Origin: CAVRCA01 sp963719345
Lineage (GTDB): Bacteria; Pseudomonadota; Alphaproteobacteria; Acetobacterales; Acetobacteraceae
Direction: 5' to 3'
DNA: 64,000 nucleotides
NCBI GenBank assembly: GCA_963719345.1
Contig: CAVRCA010000003.1
Location: 744,001 to 808,000 of the forward strand
Shown: piece after piece, positions 1 to 8,527 of the stretch
How positions within the stretch are numbered: position 1 is the first letter of the stretch
How the letters are laid out: each line of letters starts with the position of its first letter
The notes under the pieces: model-generated
Told to the model about the DNA's origin: nothing
Seen by the model: the letters and a program-made list of their open reading frames with translations, nothing else
The model's database searches: none
Translations under genes and position numbers: made by a program

Positions 1-315
1 CCGCAATTCGGCGAAGGCCGACGAGGCGACGCGGAGCAGGCCGTAGGCGATGATCAGCGCTGCCGGGATGACGACGGCGGCAGCGCCCTTCGGCGACAGC
101 GCATCGACCGCCCGGCTGTAGACCACCGGGACATAGACCGTCGCCACCTTGGCCAGGATCAGGAGAAGGACGGCGACCAGCAGCCGCGCGCGTGCGCCGC
201 GGTCGGCGTTGGACCAGAGATAGGGCAGCAGCGCCGCGACGGTACGCAAGCCCGACCGTTGCCGACCCGCGCGCGCCGGCGCATGAACGGGGGGAGAAGA
301 TGGCATCCCGTCCAT
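1..315 (-). CDS. Atm1-type ABC exporter, N-terminal fragment
   Basis: The first about 105 residues of a protein that runs off the left edge of the window. After a short Pro/Ala/Arg-rich leader it reads LRTVAALLPYLW, then a hydrophobic stretch containing LLILAKVATVYVPVVYSRAVDAL. This matches the first membrane segments of Atm1/HMT1-type exporters, which are half-transporters with six membrane helices and a C-terminal ATPase. The family exports glutathione- or sulfur-linked compounds or heavy-metal conjugates from the cytoplasm. ATG codons at 315 and 306 are both in frame, so the exact start is uncertain. It is transcribed divergently from the Nudix gene. The ATPase domain is not visible. Confidence 0.8.
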   Translation of the reverse strand, partial: MDGMPSSPPVHAPARAGRQRSGLRTVAALLPYLWSNADRGARARLLVAVLLLILAKVATVYVPVVYSRAVDALSPKGAAAVVIPAALIIAYGLLRVASSAFAELR

Positions 316-355
316 GTGGCGCGTCTACCGCCGGTTGGAAGGCAAGGAGGTCCGC

Positions 356-1195
356 TTGGCGACCGGGTTCATGCGGCACGTGCAGACTTGTCACAATGCG
401 AGGCTGCCTGGAGAGCGCCTAGCGTTCCGGATCGGTGACGCGCAGGTCGGCTGGGTCGGGCGGAATCTGGCCGCGGCGCTCGAAACTCTCCCCGCGATCA
501 CATCGGCGCCGCAAGCGGTCACTCTAACCGAACCCGCCGCGCTCGATACAATCGCCGCCGAGACGGCGGCGCGCGGCTTCGGCCGGCGGCGCGGCGAGTT
601 GTTCGACGTGCGGGCGGCGGCCAACGGGCCGGTGCTGGCGAGGATCGACCGGGGCGCCCTGCCCGCCTTCGGGATCGCCGCCGAGGGCGTCCACGTCAAC
701 GGCCTGGTCCGGCGCGCCGGCGCCCTGCACCTCTGGGTCGCGCGCCGGGCCGCCGACAAGGCGCTCGATCCGGGCAAGCTCGACCACATCACCGCCGGCG
801 GCGTGCCGGCCGGGCTCACGCCCTGGGACACGCTGATCAAGGAAGCTGGCGAGGAGGCCGCCATCCCGGCCGCGCTGGCAGCGCGCGCCACGCTCACCGG
901 CCAGCTCGCCTACGCGATGGAGCGCGAGGAGGGCCTACGGCGGGACCGGCTGCACTGTTACGACCTGCTGCTGCCCGAGGAGTTCGTGCCGCGGGCGGCC
1001 GACGGCGAGGTCGAGGCGTTCGAGCTGTGGCCGATCCGCCGCGCGCTGGAAGCGGTGCGCGACACCGACGCGTTCAAGTTCAACGTCAACATCGTGTTGA
1101 TCGACCTCTTCCTCCGCACCGGCCTGATCGCTGGGACGGAAGCCAAGGCGCTTCGATCCGCCCTGGCCGAACCGGAGGCGGAGCCCCGCCCCTAA
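356..1195 (+). CDS. Nudix hydrolase with N-terminal DUF4743 domain
   Basis: About 279 residues. The N-terminal half resembles DUF4743, the domain preceding the Nudix fold in plant NUDT20/24-like and fungal thiamine-pyrophosphokinase-related proteins. The C-terminal half holds a Nudix box variant: GGVPAGLTPWDTLIKEAGEEAAIP, with the E-x2-E-E metal site spelled EAGEEA. It probably hydrolyses a nucleoside diphosphate derivative or a damaged thiamine diphosphate; the substrate cannot be read from sequence. The start chosen is TTG at 356, because a perfect AAGGAGG lies 5 bases upstream; ATG at 371 is the alternative. Its stop overlaps the stop of the convergent DUF4167 gene by 4 bases. Confidence 0.8.
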   Translation: MATGFMRHVQTCHNARLPGERLAFRIGDAQVGWVGRNLAAALETLPAITSAPQAVTLTEPAALDTIAAETAARGFGRRRGELFDVRAAANGPVLARIDRGALPAFGIAAEGVHVNGLVRRAGALHLWVARRAADKALDPGKLDHITAGGVPAGLTPWDTLIKEAGEEAAIPAALAARATLTGQLAYAMEREEGLRRDRLHCYDLLLPEEFVPRAADGEVEAFELWPIRRALEAVRDTDAFKFNVNIVLIDLFLRTGLIAGTEAKALRSALAEPEAEPRP

Positions 1196-1644
1196 CCTTC
1201 GGGCGGCGCCGCGGCGATCGGGATGTCGCGGGCGTCCGGTTGGTCGCCGACGCCCGGCGCGCCGGTCTCCTCGCGCTCCTCGCCGTTGCCGACGGATTGA
1301 CCGTCCTCGGCGTTCGGGAACGGCCGGCGCTGGTGCTGGCCGTTCTGCTGCTGCGCCTGGGCCGCCTGGTTCATCGCGTTCAGGATGCGGAAATAGTGCT
1401 CCGCGTGCTGGAAATAGCCTTCCGCCATAACGCGGTCGCCGCCGCTGGTCGCGTCCCGACCGAGCTGGAGGTATTTCTCGAACAGTTGCTGCGACGTGCC
1501 GCGAAGCCGCACATCCGGCCCGTTGCTGTCAAAGACGTGGTTTCGGTTCAGCGGGATGTTGCCGGAGTGATGGCGAACGCCGCCCCCTCCGCCGCCACCG
1601 CCGGGATTGCGATGGTTCCGTCCACGCATGCGTTTCATGTTCAT
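1192..1644 (-). CDS. DUF4167 domain protein
   Basis: 150 residues. The N-terminus is basic and glycine-rich (MNMKRMRGRNHRN followed by a run of eight Gly). Then comes the conserved DUF4167 core around NHVFDSNGPDVRLRGTSQQL and EGYFQHAEHYFRILNAMN. The C-terminus is acidic and low in complexity. The family is nearly confined to alphaproteobacteria and usually sits beside prmC, as here. The basic RG-rich start followed by a helical core suggests RNA or ribosome association, but the function is unknown. 223 bases separate it from the upstream prmC stop, with no gene seen between them. Confidence 0.85.
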   Translation of the reverse strand: MNMKRMRGRNHRNPGGGGGGGGVRHHSGNIPLNRNHVFDSNGPDVRLRGTSQQLFEKYLQLGRDATSGGDRVMAEGYFQHAEHYFRILNAMNQAAQAQQQNGQHQRRPFPNAEDGQSVGNGEEREETGAPGVGDQPDARDIPIAAAPPEG

Positions 1645-1867
1645 CAGTTGCCGTGGCGCTTTCCTGTTTGCGACCCTCTCTCGGAGGCGGGCGCGGCTGT
1701 GCCCCGCGAGGTCTCCGCAGTTCGGCTCGTCATACCGACGTTGCTGCTGGCGTGCGCTCGGCCTTGTCGATCATCGGACATCCGGTCAGTGGGCCGGCAT
1801 GCAGTTCGAGTCGACCTGAGCGCTCGGGCCGCGCCCATCCTGGCGACCGCCCCTTGCCGAATAAAAC

Positions 1868-2746
1868 CTAACCGCACCGTGCCGCGCTGCCAAACGTTTT
1901 TTCGGCTCGCCGCCCGCGGAGGACGAGGGCGCGGGGAATGCCGGCGAGATCCAGCCGGGTCCTCGCCTGCAATCCGGAGCGGGCGGCCAGAGTGATAACC
2001 GGCTCGTGCATACCAGCTCCGATCTCCAGGATTGCAAGTCCTTCCGGGCTCATCAGCCGGGGTAGATCGGGGATCAGGCGTTCATAGGCGTCGAGCCCAT
2101 CCGTGCCGCCATCGAGTGCGCTGGCCGGCTCGTAATGGGCAACCTCGGGCATCAGGGTGGCGATCGCCTTGCTCGGGATGTAGGGCGGATTGCACAGGAT
2201 CAGGCCGAACGTCGCCCCGATAGCGGCGGCCCAGTCGCCGACCAGAAAACCAGCGCGCCCGGCGAGGCGGAGGGAGCGCGCGTTCGTCCGCGCCAGGGCG
2301 ACGGCCTCTGGCGAGAGGTCGACGCCCACTCCGAAAGCAAGCGGAAACTCGGTCAAGGCGGCGAGCAGCAAGCATCCGGTGCCGGTCCCGAGATCGAGGA
2401 CGGAGGCGACCCGGTGCCGGTCGGGGAGTTCCGCCAGGGCTGCCTCCAGCAGGGTCTCGGTGTCCGGCCGAGGGATCAGGGTGGCGTTGGACACCTGCAG
2501 CGGCAGGCTCCAGAACTCACGCTGCCCGGTGATGAACGCGAGCGGCTCGCGCGCCAGCCGGCGGGCCAGCAGGACCGCGAACGGCGCCCATTCGACCGGC
2601 TGTTCGAGGTCGTGCAGCAGGGTTTCGGTGGACAGACCGAGCAGATGCGCGAGCAGCAGCCGAGCCTCCCGCCGCGGCTGCTCGATGCCCGCCGCAGCCA
2701 GCCGCTCGGACGCCTGCCGAAGGGCGGCGGCACGGGAACAAATCAT
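1868..2746 (-). CDS. prmC: Peptide chain release factor N5-glutamine methyltransferase
   Basis: About 292 residues. PrmC methylates the glutamine of the GGQ motif in release factors RF1 and RF2, using S-adenosylmethionine, in the cytoplasm. An N-terminal helical domain (PRREARLLLAHLLGL) precedes a Rossmann methyltransferase fold with VLDLGTGTGCLLLAA as the SAM-binding loop. The catalytic NPPY motif (ILCNPPYIPS) recognises the glutamine. Its substrate gene prfA lies just upstream on the same strand, the common arrangement. ATG at 2746 is used as the start; ATG at 2770 is an alternative that would overlap the oppositely oriented DUF3072 start. Confidence 0.9.
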   Translation of the reverse strand: MICSRAAALRQASERLAAAGIEQPRREARLLLAHLLGLSTETLLHDLEQPVEWAPFAVLLARRLAREPLAFITGQREFWSLPLQVSNATLIPRPDTETLLEAALAELPDRHRVASVLDLGTGTGCLLLAALTEFPLAFGVGVDLSPEAVALARTNARSLRLAGRAGFLVGDWAAAIGATFGLILCNPPYIPSKAIATLMPEVAHYEPASALDGGTDGLDAYERLIPDLPRLMSPEGLAILEIGAGMHEPVITLAARSGLQARTRLDLAGIPRALVLRGRRAEKTFGSAARCG

Positions 2747-2768
2747 GGCCTCGATCGTTGATTCCTCC

Positions 2769-3006
2769 ATGAGCACGAACCCGAAAACCCAGCACCCCGA
2801 CGGCCCCTCCAACCTCGAGAAGGATCCGGACGACTGGACCACCGGTGACGATCCGATGACCGGTGCGCAGGCGTCCTACCTCAAGACGCTGAGCGAGGAA
2901 GCCGGCGAGGAGTTCGACGACGTCGCTGAACAAGGCCGAGGCCTCGAAGCGCATCGACGCGCTTCGCGAGAAGACCGGCAAGGGCAGCAAGGGCGGCAGT
3001 GGCTAG
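2769..3006 (+). pseudogene. DUF3072 protein, frameshifted
   Basis: A small acidic protein reading NLEKDPDDWTTGDDPMTGAQ, then ASYLKTLSEEAGEEFDD. The expected continuation SLNKAEASKRIDALREKTGKG is present one frame over and ends at a TAG at 3004-3006. An extra base near 2924 separates the two halves; removing it restores a 78-residue protein matching the DUF3072 family throughout. The family is short and uncharacterised. The gene is antisense to its neighbours and sits between prfA and prmC, inside what is otherwise one minus-strand operon. The frameshift is probably a sequence error, because both halves are conserved. Confidence 0.75.
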
Positions 3007-3074
3007 CCGACTGGCGCTCGGCCGATAACCGGCCCGGAACTCGTCATCGGCGCGGCATGACGGTGAACTGATCG

Positions 3075-4126
<1,052 letters not shown>

Positions 4127-4130
<4 letters not shown>

Positions 4131-5363
4131 CGCAGATGCGCGGCCAGCTCCGCGATCGGCACCTCCTGCTGAGCCCCGGACGCCAAGTCCTTCACCTGGG
4201 CGACGCCGCGCGCAAGCTCCGCGTCGCCGAGGATGATGGCGGCGCGTGCGCCGGTCTTGTTGGCGCGCTCCATGCGGCGCTTGAGATTGCCGCGGTAGCC
4301 GATCTCGGCGCGGACGCCGGCACGGCGCAGCGCCTGGACGATTTCGATGCCGGCCGCTTCGGCGGCCTCGCCGACCGGGATCACCGCGACCGAAGCCGCC
4401 GGCGCGGGCGGCTCGGTCGAGCAGCATGGCCAGCCGCTCGACGCCCGCGGCCCAGCCGACGGCCGGGGTCGGCGGCCCGCCCATCTCGGCCACCAGCCCG
4501 TCATAGCGGCCGCCGGCCAGAACGGTCCCCTGCGCGCCCAGTTCCGTGGTGACGAACTCGAACGCGGTGTGGCCGTAATAGTCGAGCCCCCGCACGATGC
4601 GCGGGTTCTCGCGGAACGGCACGCCGAAGCGGCCAAGGTGAGCCTGTAGCTGGGCGTAGAACGCGGCGGCGGGCGGGGTCAGGAAATCCTGGATCAGCGG
4701 CGCATCGGCGATGACGCGGCGATCGCCCTCGTCCTTGCTGTCGAGCACGCGCATCGGGTTGCGTTCGAGGCGGACAAGGCTGTCCTCGGACAGCGCAGCG
4801 CGATGCGCGCCGAGATAGCCGACCAGCGCCTCGCGGTAGGCGGCGCGGCTCTCCTTGTCGCCGAGCGTGTTGAGTTCCAGCACCGTGTCCTCGGCCACCC
4901 CGAGCGCCTGCAGGATGTCCCAGCCGCAGGCGATCACTTCCGCGTCGGCCAGCGGCTCGGCCGGGCCGATCAGCTCCACGTCGATCTGATGGAACTGCCG
5001 GTAGCGGCCTTTTTGCGGCCGCTCGTAGCGGAACATCGGGCCGGCGCAGAACACCTTTTGCGGCAGCGACTGGGTCAGTCCGTTGCTCACCAGCGCACGA
5101 CAGACGCCCGCGGTCGCCTCGGGACGCAAGGTCAACGAATCGCCGCTGCGGTCCTCGAAGGTGTACATCTCCTTCATCACCACGTCGGAGGTCTCGCCGA
5201 GGCTGCGGGCAAACACCCGCGTGTCCTCGAAGATCGGCGTGATCCATTCCTCGAAGCCGTAGGTGGCGGCGATCCGGCGCGCCGTGTCGATGACGTGCTG
5301 GTGCCGACGCTGATCCTCGCCGATCAGGTCGCGCGTGCCGCGGACAGGCTGCAGTTCACTCAA
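4127..5363 (-). pseudogene. hisS: Histidine-tRNA ligase, frameshifted
   Basis: Class II aminoacyl-tRNA synthetase charging tRNA-His. Motifs present are LQPVRGTRDL at the start, CAGPMFRYERPQKGRYRQFHQ (motif 2), the histidine-specific GLDYYGHTAFEF and GGRYDGL, and motif 3 around VGWAAGVERL. After VERLAMLLD an extra base near 4416 shifts the frame. The C-terminal anticodon-binding domain (VAVIPVGEAAEAAGIEIVQ to LAAHLR) continues in the next frame. hisS is essential and usually single copy, so a sequence error is likely. The start is a TTG whose last bases overlap the TGA of the upstream HEPN gene (TTGA), suggesting coupled translation. Confidence 0.9.
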
Positions 5364-5728
5364 GATCGCTCGTCCCGCTCCGTCCGGAGCCGCTCCAACG
5401 CCCGTCGGGCTTCGGCCCGCAGCGCCGGCAGCCGCACCCGCGCGGTGTTCCACACTATGTCGAGATCGACTCGATCGTAGGCGTGCCGCAGCCAGTTGCC
5501 CATCCCGCGGATGTCGTCCCAGGGCTGGCCCGGCATCAACTCGACCGCGTGCTCACCCAACCGATAAGCCGCCTCGCAGACCCGCTCCAGGCAACGCTCG
5601 ACCGCATCGCGTGTGAGGCCGTCGGAAGCGAAGGCGTCCCGGTCCATGCCGTCGATGTAGCCTTCTATCCGCTCGGCGTTCTCGACAATGTCGGCCAAGC
5701 TGCCCGCTGGATTATGCTTAGAAGGCAC
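5360..5728 (-). CDS. HEPN-domain (DUF86) toxin of an MNT/HEPN pair
   Basis: About 122 residues. An all-helical DUF86/HepT-type HEPN protein, with typical text in ADIVENAERIEGYIDGMD and in DIRGMGNWLRHAYDRVDLDIVW. In the classic RNase form the motif is R-x4-6-H. Here the position of the canonical Arg reads Gly (GNWLRH), and other arginines lie before it and directly beside the His, as in a subgroup of DUF86 proteins. A GTG at 5728 is the likely start, overlapping the end of the MNT gene by 11 bases. Family knowledge: HepT cleaves RNA and is silenced by its MNT partner, often through AMPylation. Confidence 0.75.
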   Translation of the reverse strand: MPSKHNPAGSLADIVENAERIEGYIDGMDRDAFASDGLTRDAVERCLERVCEAAYRLGEHAVELMPGQPWDDIRGMGNWLRHAYDRVDLDIVWNTARVRLPALRAEARRALERLRTERDERS

Positions 5729-6035
5729 GCCGCCGATCCCGGTCGATATTGGCCTGCAAGCGCTGCTTTTCGACCGGCTCGGGCAGCAGGTCCACGGCAC
5801 GGTCGAGCAGCTCGGCGATGCGTCGCTCCAGAGCCACCAGCCGGAACAGGTCCATGCAAGCAGCTGGGTCCAGCTCAGCGGCCAGATCCACGTCGCTCCC
5901 TTCCTCGGCGTCGCCACGGGCAACGGAACCGAAGACGGACAAGCTGGCGATCCCGGCCGCGCGCAGCTCCGTCTGGTGCGCCCGCAAGGTGGCGATCACG
6001 CGGTCGGCCAATTCGGTCGTGGTTGTAGCGTCCAT
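5718..6035 (-). CDS. MNT-type nucleotidyltransferase antitoxin
   Basis: About 105 residues. A minimal nucleotidyltransferase with the signature GS-x-G-D and paired acidic residues in FGSVARGDAEEGSDVDLAAEL. This is the active-site form expected of MntA, which transfers AMP to, and so inactivates, the partner HEPN toxin. The ATG at 6035 gives a protein starting MDATTTTELADRVIATLRAHQ. It is directly followed by the overlapping HEPN gene. The pair sits between ispG and hisS in an operon that normally lacks it, so it is probably a mobile insertion that kept the operon transcribed. Confidence 0.8.
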   Translation of the reverse strand: MDATTTTELADRVIATLRAHQTELRAAGIASLSVFGSVARGDAEEGSDVDLAAELDPAACMDLFRLVALERRIAELLDRAVDLLPEPVEKQRLQANIDRDRRRAF

Positions 6036-6167
6036 CGCGAAACGGCTCCTTGGCCTAACCTTAGCACGATCGGGCAGCGCATGGATTTTGGATGGCGCGA
6101 GCAGGCCGTAGTCCGCCATCCAGCCGTATAATGCCGGATCAAGTCCGCACGGGACGAGAGAAGAAAG

Positions 6168-7293
6168 CTACTCCGCGGCGACCTTCTGGGCGGCGGCGTC
6201 GGACTTCAGCGCGGCGGCCTTGGCTTCCACCAGTTCGACGATGTGGTCGACCATGCCGGCGGTGTCGATCGTGTGGTCGGTCTTGCCGGCGTGATAGACC
6301 ATGTGTTTTCCGCTGCCACCCCCGGTCAGGCCGATATCGGTCATCAGCGCCTCGCCCGGCCCGTTCACCACGCAGCCGATGATCGACAGGGTCAACGGCA
6401 CCTCGATATGCGCCAGCCGGTCCTCCAGAGTCTGCACCGTCTCGATCACGTTGTAGCCCTGCCGCGCGCAGGACGGGCACGAGATGATCTTCACCCCGCG
6501 ATGGCGGATGCCGAGGGATTTGAGCAAGTCCCAGCCGACCCGTACTTCTTCCTCGGGCTCGTCCGACAGCGACACCCGCAAGGTGTCGCCGACGCCGGCC
6601 CACAGCAGCGATCCGAGGCCGACGGCGGACTTCACCGTGCCCATGCGCCGGCCGCCGGCCTCGGTGATGCCGATGTGCAGCGGATGGTCGCAGACCTCGG
6701 CGAGCTGCTGATAGGCGGCCACGGCGAGAAAGACGTCCGACGCTTTCACGCTGATCTTGAACTCGTGGAAATCGTGGTCCTGCAAAATTTTGGCGTGTTC
6801 GAGGGCGGACTTCGACCAGCGCCTCGGGATTCGGCTCGCCGTATTTTTCCAGAAGATGCCGTTCCAGCGAACCGGCGTTGACGCCGATGCGCATCGAGCA
6901 GCCATGGTCGCGCGCGGCGTTGACCACCTCGCGCACCCGCTGCTGGCTACCGATGTTGCCCGGGTTGATGCGCAGGCATGCCGCGCCGCTCTGCGCCGCC
7001 TCGATGGCGCGCCGGTAGTGGAAATGGATATCCGCGACGATCGGCACGTTGACCTCGCGCACGATGTCCTTCAGCGCCAGCGCGCTCTCCTGGTCGGGGC
7101 AGGAGACCCGCACGATGTCGACCCCGGCGAGTTCCGCCCGCCTGATCTGGGCGATGGTGCCGGCGACGTCGGTGGTCAGCGTATTGGTCATCGTCTGTAC
7201 GGTGATCGGCGCGTCGCCGCCGACCGGGACCGACCCGACGCGGATCTGGCGCGAGCGCCTTCGGGTGATCTGCTGATAGGGACGGTAGTTCAT
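6168..7293 (-). pseudogene. ispG: 4-hydroxy-3-methylbut-2-enyl-diphosphate synthase, frameshifted
   Basis: IspG (GcpE) catalyses the penultimate step of the non-mevalonate isoprenoid pathway with a 4Fe-4S cluster. The N-terminal part (ITVQTMTNTLTTDVAGT, RINPGNIG) is in one frame to about 6815. One extra base near 6811 then moves the rest to the next frame: SALEHAKILQDHDFHEFKIS through to KVAAE. Cluster cysteines are visible in IISCPSCARQG and IIGCVVNGPGEA, so the restored protein is complete at about 375 residues. The pathway is essential in this lineage, so a sequence error is the preferred explanation. It lies 58 bases downstream of the rodZ-like gene. Confidence 0.9.
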
Positions 7294-7351
7294 GCGGAGT
7301 TGCTCCGTGCGTGCGACGAGAAGCCTGGGCGCGTTCTACGCCAGAGCGCCG

Positions 7352-8350
7352 CTACTGCGAAGCACCGCTGCGCGGTAGGGTGAGCTTGCCGTCCCGGAGG
7401 AGGTCGGGGTCGAGCGGCACGTCGCGCCGGACCGCGCCAGAGTTGCCGAGCGCCGGGGCGAGCACGCCGTCGACCAGCAGCTCGGTCCCCCCGGCATTGC
7501 CGGTGGTCAGCACGAGGTTGGGTTTTTGGGGCGGCACCGGCCATGTCTCGCCGGTCTTGAGGGTCCGGTTCAGCAGCACCGGCCCGCTGCGATCGCGCAC
7601 TTGCAGCCAGGTATCGGCGCGCGCACGCAGCACGATGCGGGGCTCGTCCGGGGCCGCCGGGATCGTCTGCGGCGCCGGCGCGACCGGCAAGGCGGCGGCG
7701 GCGGCCGAGCTTGGCGGCACCGACGGCATCGGAGCCGGCGGCGCGGGCTGGTCGATCGCGGCCGTCTCCGCCGGCGGGGCGACCGGCTCAGGGCTGAAGC
7801 GCGGCGTGGGCGGGATGGCCTGCATGGCCAGCGGCGCCAGCCGCTCTGGAATCGGACGGACCACTTCGGCCGGCAGGCGGCCTTCCCCGGACAGGCGGTA
7901 CCACCCCGCGTAGACGATGACGGCCAGAACCAGGGTGAGCAGCAGTACGGCCCCGGTCGGCACGCCGCGTTCGGGCATGGGCACCGGAAAGTTGAGTTCG
8001 ATCCGTTGCTGAAGATCGCCACTCAAGCTCTTAAATCGCCGCACCTGTTCGCGCGGATCGAGGCCGAGCGCGGCAGCATAGGCTCTCAGGTAGCCCAGCG
8101 CGTAAGCCGGTGCGGGGAGCTGCCCGATGCGGCCGGCCTCGAGCGCCTCTAGATAGTCAAGGCCGATGCGAAGGGTCTTAGCCACCTCGGGGAGTTCCCA
8201 GCCGAGCCGCTCCCTGGCGGCTCTCAGGGCCTGGCCGACGCGCTCCGGTCCCGGGGGTTCGGCATGGCCCGCATCCGGACGCACGCCTCCGGTGCGACCT
8301 TGCCCGCGTCGAAAAATACGCTTGTGCAGCACGGTGTCGCCGCCCCGCAA
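7352..8350 (-). CDS. RodZ-like cytoskeletal adaptor (HTH_25, TM, DUF4115)
   Basis: 332 residues. An N-terminal helix-turn-helix of the RodZ type (VGQALRAARERLGWELPEVAKTLRI, YLEALEAG) is followed by one membrane segment (GAVLLLTLVLAVIVYAGWY). Then come a long Pro/Ala linker and a C-terminal DUF4115 domain (VLRARADTWLQVRDRSG, LKTGETWPVP, GNAGGTELLVDG). RodZ couples MreB filaments to the wall-synthesis machinery; the HTH face binds MreB rather than DNA. Position directly ahead of ispG is the usual context in alphaproteobacteria. It is probably the first gene of the operon running to DUF4167. Confidence 0.85.
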   Translation of the reverse strand: MRGGDTVLHKRIFRRGQGRTGGVRPDAGHAEPPGPERVGQALRAARERLGWELPEVAKTLRIGLDYLEALEAGRIGQLPAPAYALGYLRAYAAALGLDPREQVRRFKSLSGDLQQRIELNFPVPMPERGVPTGAVLLLTLVLAVIVYAGWYRLSGEGRLPAEVVRPIPERLAPLAMQAIPPTPRFSPEPVAPPAETAAIDQPAPPAPMPSVPPSSAAAAALPVAPAPQTIPAAPDEPRIVLRARADTWLQVRDRSGPVLLNRTLKTGETWPVPPQKPNLVLTTGNAGGTELLVDGVLAPALGNSGAVRRDVPLDPDLLRDGKLTLPRSGASQ

Positions 8351-8527
8351 ACCATCGAATGTCGAATTTCAAATCGTGCCGAGCCCCGGCGACGGCCTGC
8401 GACCGACGCCCGGGCACTCACCAACAGCAGGAGTTTTCGCCGTTTTGCGCCCGCGAATCCAGCAGTTTCGTAGAGGTTGGTAGCGCCTTGATTCTACCGT
8501 AAGTTGACGATGAAAAGTGCGTCGGAG

